64,000 nt of DNA from Diphasiastrum complanatum (Eukaryota; Streptophyta; Lycopodiopsida; Lycopodiales; Lycopodiaceae), in contig CM055095.1 in the NCBI GenBank assembly GCA_029204225.1, positions 42,003,723 to 42,067,722 of the forward strand, written 5' to 3'. A model generated the notes under the pieces. It saw nothing but the letters and a program-made list of their open reading frames with translations, searched no databases and was not told the DNA's origin. The first letter of the stretch is position 1. Each line of letters begins with the position of its first letter. This document shows, in pieces, positions 44,750-58,590 of this stretch. The position numbers and the translations under genes were made by a program.

Positions 44750-45840
44750 TTAAAATGCCCAATTATGGCATTGAAGATTAGGACATCTAAACATGAGATC
44801 TATCTTGTATATGCATCGTAATAGAATAGTCAAGGATTTAAATCTTAATGCTACCTCCACTGACATTCGACATGTTTGTGAGATGTGCCTACTTAGCAAA
44901 CAACCTAGATCAAGATTCCCAAAGGGACAAGCCACTAGAGGTAAGTCCACTCTAGAACTGATACATAGTGATCTATGTGGCCCTATGAGCACTCGCTCTT
45001 TGGAATCTACACTATATTTTATCACTTTTATCGATGATTATGCTAGATTTACTAGCACCATGTTAATTAAGAACAAGTCTGAGGCATTTAACTATTTCAA
45101 AGACTTCAAATAGTTCACTAGGACACAGACTGGTCAATGACTCAAGACCATTCATATAAACAGTGGTGGAGAGTTTCTGTCAAACAAAATGTTTGACTAT
45201 CTGACATCATTCGACATTCATCATCAGTTCACCACCAGCTACACACTAGAACAGAAAATGTAGTAGCCAAAAGGAAGAATCAAACATTGCTAAAGCTATT
45301 TCAACAGCTTGCTATCTTCAGTTTCAAAGTAGTCGACTCAAATACTCCCTTCGAAGCTTTCTATGGCTACAACCGAGTCTACGGCACCTTCGAGTGTTTG
45401 GTTGCCTTTGTTATGTACACATTTCTTCTGACCTGAGAAAGAAGCTAGACCCTATTAGCTACAGGAGTATTTTCATTGGATACTTGACATCACACAAGGC
45501 ATAAAGAATTTTTGACGTTGAATTGAGACGAATCTCAGTTAGTCGAGACATAGTCTTCCTCAAATACAAATTCTTTGACTTCAAGCAGAAGCAACCAATG
45601 CAAAAGTCATCCCAATGACTCCCATCACCATCGACAGGCCTCGACCTGCGATTGTTCTGACATTGAAGATATCCCTGTCGCACAGCAAGGAGAATCATCA
45701 TCTCAGCAACTGACTATTGTTCGAAGATCTGCACGACATCGACAAGAACATGATCGGTTCATCTCTCAGACATTCATCAATAATGATGAACCCACTTCAG
45801 TAACAAAAGCATTGACGATTTTGAATGCAGACAACTAGCG
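44750..45840 (+). pseudogene. Copia integrase region (element F)
   Basis: A RLGHLNMRSILYM-like zinc region, CEMCLLSKQPRSRFPKG, LELIHSDLCGPMSTRSL, FITFIDDYARFTSTM (first Asp), then in broken frames NSGGEFLSNKMFDYL where the usual DNGGE Asp reads Ser. Stops are common after 45110. The linker before RT ends at about 45840. Confidence 0.85.
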
Positions 45841-45847
45841 TTCTGCC

Positions 45848-46546
45848 ATGCATGCTGAGTACAATTCACTGATGAAGAACAAGACTTGGCATCTTGTCAA
45901 GGCTCCTACACATGCAAAGACCATCGTCACCAAGTGGACCTTCAAGATGAAGATCAATCCAAATGGTTCTACAGCCAGATGGAAAGCTTGTCTAGTCATC
46001 AAAGGTTACGAACAAACCTATGGGATTGACTACACTGAGACATACAATCCAGTCGTAAGACTTTAGTCAATTCAATCTTTATTCGTCTTTGTGGCTGCTG
46101 AAGATCTGGAAATACACCAGATGGATGTTCAGACAACTTTTCTGAATGGATATATACAAGAAGACATCTATATCTATCAATCTGAAGGTTACGTCCTTCA
46201 AGGCCAAGAACACAAAGTATGTAAGCTGCAAAAATCCCTTTACGGGCTAAAGCAAGTTCCATGGACCTGGTTTGATAGAATCAATCGATTCTTCTTGCAG
46301 CATGACTTCGTCCCGAACTTTGGTGACTCTACTATTTATCTCAAACACAAAGACTCAAGCTATGTCATAATAGCTCTATATGTTGATGACTCGCTGATCA
46401 TCAGCAATTCAAATCAGTTGCTTCATGAGATGAAGACTATTTTGTCGAAGGAATTCGAAATGAATATTCAGGCCCTGTGCACTACCTTCTGGGAAGAGAA
46501 GCATCACACTAAGTCAAGAAAGGTATCTAACCAGTGTACTCTATAG
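45848..46546 (+). pseudogene. Copia RT (element F)
   Basis: KTIVTKWTFKMKINPNGSTA, YGIDYTETYNPVVRL, one TAG, then IHQMDVQTTFLNGYIQEDIY, SLYGLKQVPWTWFDRINRF and IIALYVDDSLIISNS with the YVDD catalytic motif intact. The end is frameshifted near 46480. Confidence 0.9.
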
Positions 46547-46943
46547 GTATGGAAACTTGCAAGTCAATGGACTCGCCTATGGACCCAAGATTCAGACTGT
46601 CAAAGGATATGTGCCTGAAGACTGATGCCAACTACCCTTATCAATCGATAGTCGGATTGATCATGTATGCCATGGTCTGTACCAGACCTAATCTAGCATT
46701 TACAGTCAGCACATTGTCACAGTTTATGTCCAATCCTGGCCTACCTCACTAGAAGGCTCTACTCAGAGTACTAAGATGCATTCAAGCCACTAAGCACTAT
46801 GCTTTGTGTTATAATGGAAATATAGAAAATGCCTTGACATTACTTGCTTATTTGTTGGCTGATATCTTGACTAAGCCTCTGTCAAGAGAAAAGCATGTTG
46901 CTTTATGTAGCTTGCTTAATTCCATTTAGGATCCTAGGAGTTA
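46547..46943 (+). pseudogene. Copia RNase H (element F), internally deleted
   Basis: METCKSMDSPMDPRFRLSKD, YQSIVGLIMYAMVCTRPNLA and STLSQFMSNP, then after TAG KALLRVLRCIQATKHYALCY. At about 46848 it jumps to ADILTKPLSREKHVALC, so the catalytic part of RNase H is missing. Confidence 0.85.
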
Positions 46944-46957
46944 AACTTAAGGGGGGC
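46944..46957 (+). promoter_or_regulatory. Polypurine tract of element F
   Basis: AAACTTAAGGGGGGC directly before the LTR start TGTTGAAATTAAG. Confidence 0.85.
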
Positions 46958-47891
<934 letters not shown>

Positions 47892-48374
47892 AGTATCTAT
47901 GCATAAGAGACAATTTGGGATTAAGAAATTGAAAATACCAACATTCTGAAACATTCCAAGTTTCAAGCCTTATCCAAGTAGTAATTCACATGATTATAAA
48001 CTATGCTTCAGAAAATAATTTCCATGTTGGAAGTTTCAAATGAATTTTTATCTGAAGTCCATATTCAAGAAATTTAAAAAAACTAAGGGTTCTTTAAAAT
48101 GTGAGAAAAAACTTTCAAGAGTTTCTGATTTGGAATTCATGAGATACCATTTATGGATCTGGATCTATATCTCATAATCTCTTCAAATACACTAAACAAA
48201 TTAACCGATGGTTTCAACCATTAGCATTACTAATAATATAAATACTAGCCACTGTTTTTACAAATCATTCTCACACAAAAATTCTCCTTTGAAATCACTG
48301 ATGGCCCATATCATCAATTTTCTCTCCAACAAAGTTTTTTGCTTCTAGATCTGATCATCAAAAAATCAAAAAGA
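47892..48374. other. Non-coding stretch right of element F
   Basis: AT-rich; nothing recognised. Confidence 0.4.
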
Positions 48375-48620
48375 TTATTTGACTATCCTATATCCAACAT
48401 AGGATCCGATCTTCAACCATTTCCAAAAAATATCTCCTACCATTTCCAAAAAATATCTCCTACCATTGAATTCTCCCTTGTTCCTTAAGCGATCACTATA
48501 GATGACAATATCATCTAAGAATACCACTAGGCATTGTCCCTGATATGGACAAGAAACCTTGTTCAGATACAGTTGAAATACCCCAAGTGTATTCATCAAA
48601 AATCAAAAGGAACCATTAAG
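48375..48620 (-). pseudogene. Gypsy RT fragment
   Basis: Minus strand: MMNTLGVFQLYLNKVSC followed by LVVFLDDIVIYSDR, the Ty3/gypsy catalytic block (F/YLDD). A 23-bp repeat (two copies of ATTTCCAAAAAATATCTCCT within 48418-48466) interrupts it. Only about 45 codons are recognisable. Confidence 0.8.
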
Positions 48621-51600
48621 AATTCAAAACACCTGATGTATATACCAATAGATATCCAATATCTATATCCGAATTGGTACAAGAAATTCCATTCCTTGAA
48701 GAAGATCTTTAACCGCACTATCCGATATTCCAAAGATCTTAAAAAATTCATTTGGATTTTCCATACCAGATATGCACATGTCCATCCCACATGTTCCTGA
48801 TGGATCGCAATAATCCATTTACAAAATTGTGATTTAACAATAATCTTCACATGGTTTTACCGTCACATAAAACAACCCATCTGGTTGGTACCAAGATTCT
48901 CGAATGCCTACCATCTGAGAGTTCCAACTCTTAGGAATAAGGCTCTTTACAGTACAAATGTGAACCAAGTGTCCATTCTCACTTCCATGTTACAATCTTA
49001 GTAACAACTAGGGTCAACTCATGGTCTTATAGATATCCAATATGAATTCAATTTAATGAACTCACAAACCGGTACTATGAAATTTTATTATAGGAATTAT
49101 CTATGATATATTTTTATTTTCAATTTATGTGAGCTACGTTACATGAATTTCAAATGTGTGTATTTTGATTGGGCCAAGTGATGGTCGAAATCAAAGAAAA
49201 AGAATAAAAGTATTTTTACAAAGAGTCATTCTGAATTTTAAAATTTCTCTTATATTTCAATATTAGTTTTCATCAACTAAATTTGTTTTGATGAATCAAT
49301 CTCCTCAATGACATGTGTTTATTTTTTTAATAAATTATTAGATCCAAAAAAATCTACATCAATCGTAGATGGACAATCTATATAACTATTTTTTGCAATT
49401 TAAAACTATGTCATATTTCTATATGTCAAGCGATGAAGATTATCCAACTACAATTGAAATATGATTTTGGTAAATAATATTTATGAGGGGACTAATTAGC
49501 ATTGGATAACCTATATTTGTCTTATATCATTTGATTATGAAATTTATTATGTATACATGCTTATTCAATTCCATAGATTGTCACTTGTAGAACATGCTAG
49601 GAGAATTTCATAATGGATTATTTTATATGTGTTAATGGCCTCACTAGTTTTTAAAGATCATTTCATCTTGACTCTTAGGAACAATTTGTACCTAGTTGCA
49701 ATCATTCAAATAGTCTATATTTTTTTTATATTATCAACACACTCCAACATTTTTTATTATAATAACAAGATTTTGTTCATGAAAAGACTTAGCTTTTAAA
49801 ATTAGTTTCCAATTTTTGATAATTAATTTCAAGGGGGATAACATGCTTAAATAAAACATATTCTTTATTAAAAAACCTCTGTTAACTCAATCTTAAATCA
49901 ATATGAACCTAAACTTTTTACAATCCAAAAAAATGGTCGGTATTGTGAATATAAATTACCTATGCAACTAGAAATACACCGGTCATAGGTTTAGGACATG
50001 AGGGCTATAAAATACAATGATCAATGATAAAGAATAATCTACTGCAATATTATGAGGATATGCATAAAGTTAAGACTAGCAATGAACTAGAATAAAAAAC
50101 ATCTCCATCATGGTCTGTAAAGCCTTCTAACAAAGGACAAAAAAAAGAGCAAACAAAAACATGCAAAACATGAGAATTTTGTAAGACATCTGTTTGTCAT
50201 CTAAAATCTCTTCAATGAAGTTTTTATAAATAATACTTTTTTAAATTCTTTTTTATAATTCTTAAAGTTAACGAAAAAAATTGGAATTTCTTTTGGAGAC
50301 TTCATTTTATTGAACATTTAGTTAAAAAAACATATCAATTTTTGACAAATGTACTTGAAAAGTGATTTTTAAATCATCTACTTTGAACATTGGCTTGATG
50401 ATTGTTTATATTCTATACACATGTAATATACTTGAATAATTGAATACGACTAAGTATTTAATTATTTATTTATGTTTGAATAAGAAAAAAGAGTTAAAAA
50501 TCTAATGACAATGTTTTATCATGGTTTGTTTTTCTCAAACATAATAAGCGAAGTAGTTGAAATAATAGTTTTTTTGTATTTTTGTATTTTTTAATAAACT
50601 ACAATGCTTTTAAATATATCAAAAGGAGGTCAGTTGTATTTTAGATGTGCTAAAGATATAATTTAAAATAAAGTTATGAAAATTGCACATATAAACTTAT
50701 TTGATAGAAATCAAAGTAAAAATATCAATCGTTGTGAGTGACAATTTTTTATTCTTACACATAATATTTCAACAAGATGTTTGTATAAGTCAATAATTTA
50801 AAATATATATGTATGATTAAAAAAATTCCAAGTCTATAAAAAGAAAATGATCTTTTTACTTTTGAGTTTCATAAAATAAAAAAATATTATTCTAATTTCT
50901 ATATCTTGTTTAAGTTGATTGAATAAACAATAAATCGTGATATTTTCAATCAAATTATTTATATTTTTCTAGAAAAATTATATATCTTTTTATCTATATT
51001 ATATTTTAAAATTATCTAATCATTATTCTATCAATTATTTTTGTTTCATAACCATGTATGATCTATTATTTGAAATATCTTATGCTCATAGTAAATTATA
51101 AAATTCATTACAAATGCATGATATTCTTCAAAATTCATTATTATGGTACTTTTTAAAAAAGTACACAAGTTTAAATGTTACTAACACAAAAAAAAAAATT
51201 CCAATTGACTGGTTTATAAATATGCATGGTGGATAATCTTAGAATGTATTATACATATTTTTTTTAAAAAATAACAATCATTTTTTTAATATACATAAAT
51301 AAATAGGTAAATACTTAAATATATAAATATATATATATATATATTTCATGTATGAAAATCTATTATATAGTGTAGTTTGGGAGTTTGTTTTATAGTACTA
51401 TTGATATCTATATAGTTATTTTTTTGTCTTGAACTAATCAACCAAAATAGCACTTTGTTTACTAGGCTTTCCAAAAACACTCTACATAATCTTGGAATTC
51501 GACTCATTATAAAAAAAATACTAGCGGGGCTCATAATTTTTTTTTTATACAAATTTTGCATAAAACAAAAAATCAGAATTTCTACGCTCATTATTAGCCT

Positions 51601-53224
51601 ATTGTATATACTCCATGTCTAAACAAGTTCAACTCTTAGATCATTCTTCCAGTTCTACTAAACTAACACTTAGAAAAAGCTTGTCCACATGTCTGTGTCT
51701 CCTCAACGTTATATTTTGGTGCTCCCTAGCATGGAGAAAGTAGTTGAATGGCTCCATTCTGCTGAATAATTATCGAAAGCAATGGGCATTCTACAATAAA
51801 TATTGAATTAGCATATATGGCTTTTGACACTTGGGACAAACATAAACTAAGATTCTACATTCATTTCCAAGGTGTTACACACAAGGTGCGTGTCTTTGAA
51901 GCCACCCTTATGGCCATAGGCATAGTCATAGGACATCATCATTTTTCTTTCCATAGGTTAGCCATCGCCATTATAGCATCCTATTTGGATTCTTTTATGG
52001 GTCAAGTATAGACAAATGATGGCTACCTCATCGAGGCCATCAAGGATCCGGTTCTGAACACCATCTTCAAATAGTTCATTGTAGTGATCATTCTATGAAA
52101 GGAGCACAATGCATCATTCCTACTACAAAAGAAATGGAGACAAATACATTGGTGTCATACAAATGAGATGATACAATTGTTGTGGAGCTGAAGAAGGCGA
52201 TCAAACCTAACTCCTAACTTCCACTACTTTCATGTTTGTAGTGATAGTGATTGAGAACAAGATCAAGGGCTTCCATAGAGAACATGTCCTGCTCCATCCA
52301 TGATCACGTAATATGCCAATTCTTCTCATAGTCATCGACATTTATGTAGCGTCATAGTTTCTCCCTCCTTGCCTCCTGCATCACATCAATATACTACTTC
52401 CACCACTGTTGGTACTACTATGACCATAATTACCTATTCTATTTCTACTTCTTTCTTATCCATTGCCATTGTCCTCACCCAATTCCATCACCCCCACCAA
52501 CTACGGCTGAAAGCCCAAATTCGATGTGAATAAAGTTTCACTTGATTCAATAGTACATCCATTTGTTGATCCCTTAACGTATTCTTGTTGTTGATTTCAT
52601 TATGAGCTTTGCTGGAAAATTTGCCAATAGGTAGCCATTGGCACTTGACCATCGAGAGCTGCATTTGCAGTATCATCTGCCATATTGATTACCTGACATG
52701 CAAAATTGGCTTAATTAGTCGAGATCCAATCATCAACTAATAAGTGAAAAGTTCAGAACCTTCATGACTGGCTGATATTACTTAGCAAGGTCTTTCACTC
52801 ATTTAAGCAAAATTTGCAGAATCAATATCAGTCTAATTTAAACAACAACAACTTTTAGGACCAAAACTAAAGATTTATGAAAAACTGGGATTTTTGAAAT
52901 CCGTTCGAAATGGACCAACTATGAAAATCAATTAAGAAGATCGATTTATCAGATTCACAAGCACTGTCACAAATCGAAATCATTTCGAAACATCCTGCAT
53001 GCAACTAACTTGACATGCATTGACTTTTACGAAAAAATGAAAAAAAATTCCGTAAATAGCCTAGTTACTAGGAAATCTATTTTTTGATCTAGAATTTCAA
53101 AAATAGCTTCATGCAAAAAATCTATTGATCAATCTACTGATTATGCATGCAACATGCATCCAAGCATGCATGTAGGTCTATCCATACATTTTCATCCTCA
53201 GACAAGCACTATTGAATTACAAGC
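48621..53224. other. Long AT-rich region without recognised genes
   Basis: No coding sequence can be supported over about 4.6 kb. It has poly-A/T runs and an AT dinucleotide run at about 51326-51345. One 64-codon ORF at 51817-52011 is unrecognised. A diverged relative of the 42743-43120 TIR element lies at about 49120-49250. It may be old intergenic sequence. Confidence 0.5.
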
Positions 53225-54387
53225 ATGCATGCATCAGAACATTTCCAAAATTTTGCAAATTTGAGTTCAAAAATTGCCAAACTTCAGACGACCATAACTT
53301 TCTCTACAGGACACCAAATTGGTTGTTGTAAAGCACTATACAGAGGGAAAGTGGGCCTACAAGGCCACATCACCGTGCCACCTGGGCTTCACATGTGCGA
53401 GCAGTAAATGGCCAAATTCAGGTAGTAGGGTGCACTTTGGGGAGGTGGTATCATCAAAACTTCAACTCCGGCCCAATAAGCTTCCAATTAGAGGTTACAA
53501 GCACTCTACTAAGGTTCATTCACAAGAGCGAGCAAGCCAATACTATGCACTCTACTCACTAGCAATCCACACTAGAGAATAAAATCCAGCAACAACACAA
53601 GAAATCTCCCCTCCTTTGGGTGCCCTACCCCTCTCTTATAGATGGCCTATGACTCACTCCAAAGCACTATGGAATGTCCACACAAGCGAATAAGAAAAGG
53701 GAAGGCGAAGGAAGAGCCAAGAGCCTTCCATAACTCATGGAATGTCAAAAGACACCTTCCATAATTTATGGTTCCTAATTCTAACTTCTTTGGTTCTTTA
53801 GGGGCTTTAAGAGGCCCTTGTAGGCGCGCCCTCTTACTAGATCCCATGACCCTCAAGTGATGGAAAACTTTGGCCCAAGGCCAATTATGTAATTGTGGCT
53901 CAAAGTTGAGGCCCAAGGTTTAGGAAAATGACCGATACCCAAGGTAGGGTACTCCTAACACCTCATTAGGTTCCATACCTCCGACCAAGGCATAGTCACC
54001 TACCTGCCCTTATCCAAGGACACTAGTACCTTAATCTAAAGACACCTATCCTTAATCCTAAGGGTACTCCTTATCCAAGGGTGATTCGCCAATTAGCCCT
54101 CTAGACACTAAATGGGCAAATAGGGGTTAAAGTACTACTAGTTACATGGGTATATAGCATTCATTCTCCCTTATCTTAGGATTTTTCTTGTAGAAAAAAC
54201 TTTGGAAAATTCTTCTAAAGATCAGCCTTCTTTTCCCATGTATCTTCTTCTTCTGACTTGCCCCTCCGGCTGATTAAAAACTCCCCAAGCACTCTATTCC
54301 TTAGAGTTTTTTGTCGGCTATCAACAATTGCCTCGGGTAGGTGGTCCACTCGCGGATTCATCACAAAAATGCTCTACTAGATCTTCC
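53225..54387. other. Non-coding stretch before the E LTR
   Basis: Less AT-rich than the stretch to its left. Words such as CCTTAATC(C/T) and CCAAGG recur at 53940-54110. No coding sequence or boundary is clear. It could be an unrecognised retroelement region. Confidence 0.3.
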
Positions 54388-54894
54388 TGTCACAGAAGCT
54401 TTTTTGTTTCGTGTTCGTCCTCTCTCTTCTGATTCGCAAACAATTTTCTGTCTTTGAATTTTCTTTTCGTGCAGAAGCTCTTACCGGATCCCAGACACTC
54501 GACTACGCATCACAGAACATATTTTATTCTAGCAATCAAGAGAGACACGAAATAGAGCGACTATATTGCTAGTTTGGTTTTAGAACGAGATCGTCAGTGT
54601 CTCGCTCGTTGGCGGATTGACTCTTTGCTCTTTCACTGTGTTTTGCTCGTTGGCAGGCTTTCATGCACAACTATGGTATTTTTGCTTTCTTACTCTATTC
54701 ACTACGTCTCTCTCTATTTCTTATAGATCTCTATAAAATTCTCATCATTTTTTTTCTCTCTTTAGTTATGATCCAGAGAGGATCGTTTATACCTCCATTG
54801 TGTGGAGTTTACAAGATTGCTAAACGTAGAATCACAAGACTAGTTAACGCTAATCAACTAGTTAGTTAGTCTCCGTCGTTGCTATTCGTTTCAG
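54388..54894 (-). repeat. E-family LTR fragment, minus strand
   Basis: 507 bp from TGTCACAGAAGCTTTTTTG, the reverse complement of the E LTR end, up to GCTATTCGTTTCAG. It matches 55974-56494 inverted. The U3 part is missing, and no primer site adjoins it on the left. Confidence 0.85.
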
Positions 54895-55195
54895 CTAGGC
54901 AATTCATGCATGCCCTGATGACATCACATTGAAAAGTGTTGAAGAGGATCTTTTGATATCTTCAAGGAACAAGAAGTCATGGACTGGTTATTCCTGTTTG
55001 TGATGATGCATGTTTGGTTGGTTTTAGTGACTCGGATTGGGGTGGAGATCAAGACACTAGACGCTCTACAAGTGGACATTGTTTTTTCTATGGAAATTTT
55101 GTATTTTCTTGGTCAAGTAAAAGGTAGCCGATTGTTGTTACTTCTTCTAGTGAGGCAGAATATAGAGCGATATTTAGGTTACTTTGATCCAAAAG
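54895..55195 (+). pseudogene. Copia RNase H fragment
   Basis: LQGTRSHGLVIPVCDDACLV, FSDSDWGGDQDTRRSTSGHC, FSWSSKR and VTSSSEAEYRAI, in two frames. It begins exactly where the minus-strand E LTR ends. Confidence 0.9.
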
Positions 55196-55329
55196 GTTGA
55201 GATTTGTGTAACCATGGGTATTTAGTTATTTAGGCCATGTTAAGTTTGTTTTAACTTCAGTTGGACCCAATTTTGGTCATGTACTGGCGACCGGATTCAG
55301 CCCTTATCATGCTTATGTATGGTTATTAA

Positions 55330-55710
55330 CCTTGATCATCGATTAGTATTGGCATAAAGAACCTTAGGGTGCAAGCTGCAGTTGATTTCCTTACGGATAT
55401 GCAGGAAATGTTACAACTACATAAGAAGTGCCCAGGATAGGGCGAGGCACTATCTTGATCTGTATTGGAAGCACAAGGAATAGGTCAATGACATGGTATT
55501 TTTGAGGGTCCCTAGTCACTCTAGGGGTTTGAAAACTGGTAAGTGTGCAAAGTTAGCACCTAGGTATTGCGGTCTTTTTGAAGTTATCCAAATGATTAAC
55601 AAGGTTGCATACAAACTAGATCTTCTAGCTAACATAGGAATTCATCCCGTTTGTCACATTAGTAAGTTAAAACCCTCATTGGGGGTTGAGAAACCCTGGT
55701 CCCTATGGAA
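55330..55710 (+). pseudogene. Gypsy integrase C-terminal end
   Basis: VQAAVDFLTDMQEMLQLHKK, then VFLRVPSHSRGLKTGKCAKL, APRYCGLFEVIQMINKVAYK and IHPVCHISKLKPSLG: the GPY/F-type module that ends Ty3/gypsy integrases. Stops interrupt the first part. It stops at the E LTR, which probably inserted here. Confidence 0.88.
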
Positions 55711-55711
55711 G

Positions 55712-56494
55712 TGTCAGAAATGGTGAGCTCTTGCAACTTTGTCACAGCACGAACAAGATACAAAGGTTGAACGAGAACAATTTGCGACAGTCAATGTGTC
55801 TTTGACTCGAAGCACGAATGATTCGCGAATCAATCGCGAATTGTAAACACACCTCCAGAACCGCAAAGCGCAAAATGGACGCAAAACGAAAACTACGAAA
55901 AGAATGAAAACACACAAAGAGAAATCTTTTGCGCTGCCAACTGGCAGCTCAACGGGCTTCATGCCCAACTGAAACGAATAGCAACAACAAAGACTAACTA
56001 ACTAGTTGATTAGCGTTAACTAGTCTTGTGATTCTACGTTTAGCTATCTTGTAAACTCCACACAGTGGAGGTATAAACGATCCTCTCTGGATCATAACCA
56101 AAGAGAGAGAAAAAGTGATGAGTATTTTACAAAGATCTGTAAGAAACAGAGAGAGACGTAGCGAATAGAGTAAAAAAGCAAAAATACCATAGATGTGCAT
56201 GAAAGTCTACTAACGAGCAGAACACAGCAAAAGAGCAGAGAGTCAATCCGCCAACGAGCGAGACATTGACGATCTTGCTCTAAAACCAAACTGACAATAT
56301 AGTCACTCTATTTTGTGTATCTCTTGGCCTTGTGCTGTGTCTCTTGATTGCTAGAATAAAATATGTTCTGTGATGCGTAAACGAGTGTCTAGATCTGGTA
56401 AGAGCTTCCGGACAAAAAAAAAAATTAAAGACAGAAAATTGTTCACGAATCAGAAGAGAGAGGACGAACACGAAACAAAAAAGCTTCCGCGACA
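55712..56494 (+). repeat. 5' LTR of copia element E
   Basis: TGTCAGAAATGG...CTTCCGCGACA, 783 bp, directly followed by a primer site. Its right part is repeated inverted at 54388-54894. The start is taken from the end of the gypsy integrase and the TGTC/GACA ends. Confidence 0.85.
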
Positions 56495-56507
56495 TGGTAT
56501 CAGAGCC
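56495..56507 (+). promoter_or_regulatory. Primer binding site of element E
   Basis: TGGTATCAGAGCC directly after the LTR. Confidence 0.95.
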
Positions 56508-56558
56508 TACAGGTTATCACTACTGATATCTCAGCAGTGATTCTTCCAGACAACACAA

Positions 56559-57623
56559 TATGGCTACGACAATCCAGACCAGAGTAGCAATCAATCTTGA
56601 TGGTGCAAATTACAGAATTTGGAAATTCAAAATCAAAACACTCCTGAAGGGCGAAGGCATCTAATCGGTGACCGAGCTCTCAGAGGTGCAGCGTCTAGAG
56701 AGAGACCCGAGGAGAGCTGAATGGATCTGAAAGGATGAGCGCGCAATGGCGATGATCGTTTCGTCCATAGATGAAGATCTACTCATGTAGATTGAAGACT
56801 GCGAAAGCAGCCATGCAGCGTGGGAAAGATTATAGCAGAAGTATGAAGTGAGGACTGCAGCTTCAGTCATGCACCTTCACAATCAGCTGCAATCCATATG
56901 GTGGGATGGCAACCAGTTAGATCAACACGTTGAGAAGACTATAATGATCTTTGCTCAACTTGCTGCATCAGGACAAGAGCACCAGGTCCCAGCACCACAG
57001 CAGTTGATGTACTTCATGAAATCTCTACCGACGTCTATCAATCGTTGAGAATGCTCATACTGAGTCTACTAGATATGACATTCGACAAAGCAGTCAGTCT
57101 TGTCACTGATGAGAGACTGATGAGAGACGAAGGAGAGGGAAGCAGTGATCAAGAGAAGGCTCTCTTCATGAAAGGAAAGAAGAAGAACAAAAATAAGTCA
57201 AGATTAGAGAAGACGAAGTCCTCAAATCAACAATCTTCTTCTTGCGATCATTGCCACAAACCAGGCCATACGGCCAACAAATGCTGGTTGAATCCAGTAA
57301 TACCTTGCATGCACTCCAAGAAGAAAGGCCATTCTGCATACGACTGCAGATTCAACCCAAAAAGAAAAAACAAAGCTGAAAAGACGAACGTTGCAGAGTC
57401 ATCAAAGGATGTTGAAAGAGGTGACGAAGCTTTTACGATACTCGACAAAGCTTCGACAAGCTACTCTGAACACAACTACGATGTAGTCATTGATTCAGGA
57501 GCAGCATCTCACGTAACCTGTAACAAGAAGATCTTGATCAACTTTTGCAAACTCGAAAACGACAGTGTAGTGATTCTAAGTGATGGAAGCATACACGATG
57601 TCAAAGGCATCGGCTCTCTATAA
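56559..57623 (+). pseudogene. Copia gag and protease (element E)
   Basis: ATG at 56559: RVAINLDGANYRIWKFKIKT, DERAMAMIVSSIDEDLLM, VMHLHNQLQSIWWDGNQLDQ. Stops lie at about 56662, 56730, 56788 and 56833. A shifted frame from 57045 has two zinc-knuckle-like boxes, CDHCHKPGHTANKC and CMHSKKKGHSAYDC (the second lacks one Cys), then the protease VIDSGAASHVTCNKK with an intact DSGA. Several TAG/TGA codons lie where Gln or Trp would be expected, consistent with C-to-T decay of methylated DNA. Confidence 0.9.
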
Positions 57624-58590
57624 CTACGAACACTATCAGGCCAAGCAGAACTGCCAGGAGCACTCTATGTGCCCTCACTCAGAAAGGATCTGCTATCTGT
57701 CTCCAAGATGACAGATCTAGGCATTCGAGTTTTGTTCGATGGCAACACTTGTCGTATGATCGAGAAGACAACAAACAAGTTGCTGACGGTCGAATGCAGA
57801 GAAGGAAATCTCTACTAGGCCAAAATAATCAGCAACTCTGAAAGCATATTAAATGCTTCAAAAAACGAAGATCAGCTCTGGCATAGAAGAAATGACATGA
57901 GCAGAAAGGACATTGTCATAAGTCTCAAGATTTCAAGGCTAGAGGCTGAGTTCTGTGAAGCTTGTCAGAAAGGCAAGCAACATTGGAATCCATTCATACA
58001 CGAGGGAAGAAGAGCCAAAGAAGTTTTTGAGCTCATCCACTCTGATGTGTGTGGACCTATGAAAATAGATTGACTCTTAGGTTCAAGATATTTTCTAACG
58101 TTCATAGATGATTACAACCGAATGACCACGATCTACTACTTGAAGAAGAAATCCGAAGTATTTGATTCTTTCAAGAAGTTCATGGCATTCGCAGAGTGAC
58201 ACACCTCGAAAAAGATACAGATCCTTAGATCTGACAATGGAGGTGAATACAAAAGCACATAATTCTCAAGATTCTACGAAGAACAAGGGATCGAACACTA
58301 GTTCACTCCTGCATACACACCAGAATACAATGGTGTGACACAAAGAAAAAACAGAATGCTAGTTGAAGGAGCCAGATGCATGATGGCACACGCTCAAATG
58401 TCAGGTCAATTCTGGGCCGAGGTAATAGCTGCAGCTGTACACTTGCAGAACAGATCTACAACGACAACACCGGAGAACAAAACACCATACAAAATGTGGA
58501 CAGGCAGAAACCTAATCTGTCATACGTACGAGTGTTTGGATGTGCAGCATATAGGCACGTTCCAAAGGAAAAGAGAAGCAAGCTCGATTA
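57624..58590 (+). pseudogene. Copia integrase (element E), truncated
   Basis: [69 protein letters not shown] (first Asp), LRSDNGGEYKST (second Asp), YNGVTQRKNRMLVEGARCMM (the catalytic Glu position reads Gln) and VRVFGCAAYRHVPKEKRSKL. At about 58590 coding stops and joins unrelated sequence, so RT, RNase H and the 3' LTR are absent. Confidence 0.9.

Noticed and set aside
51817-52011. 64-codon ORF in the AT-rich region
   Set aside because: There is no recognisable family, no splice context and no repeat copy; it could be chance.
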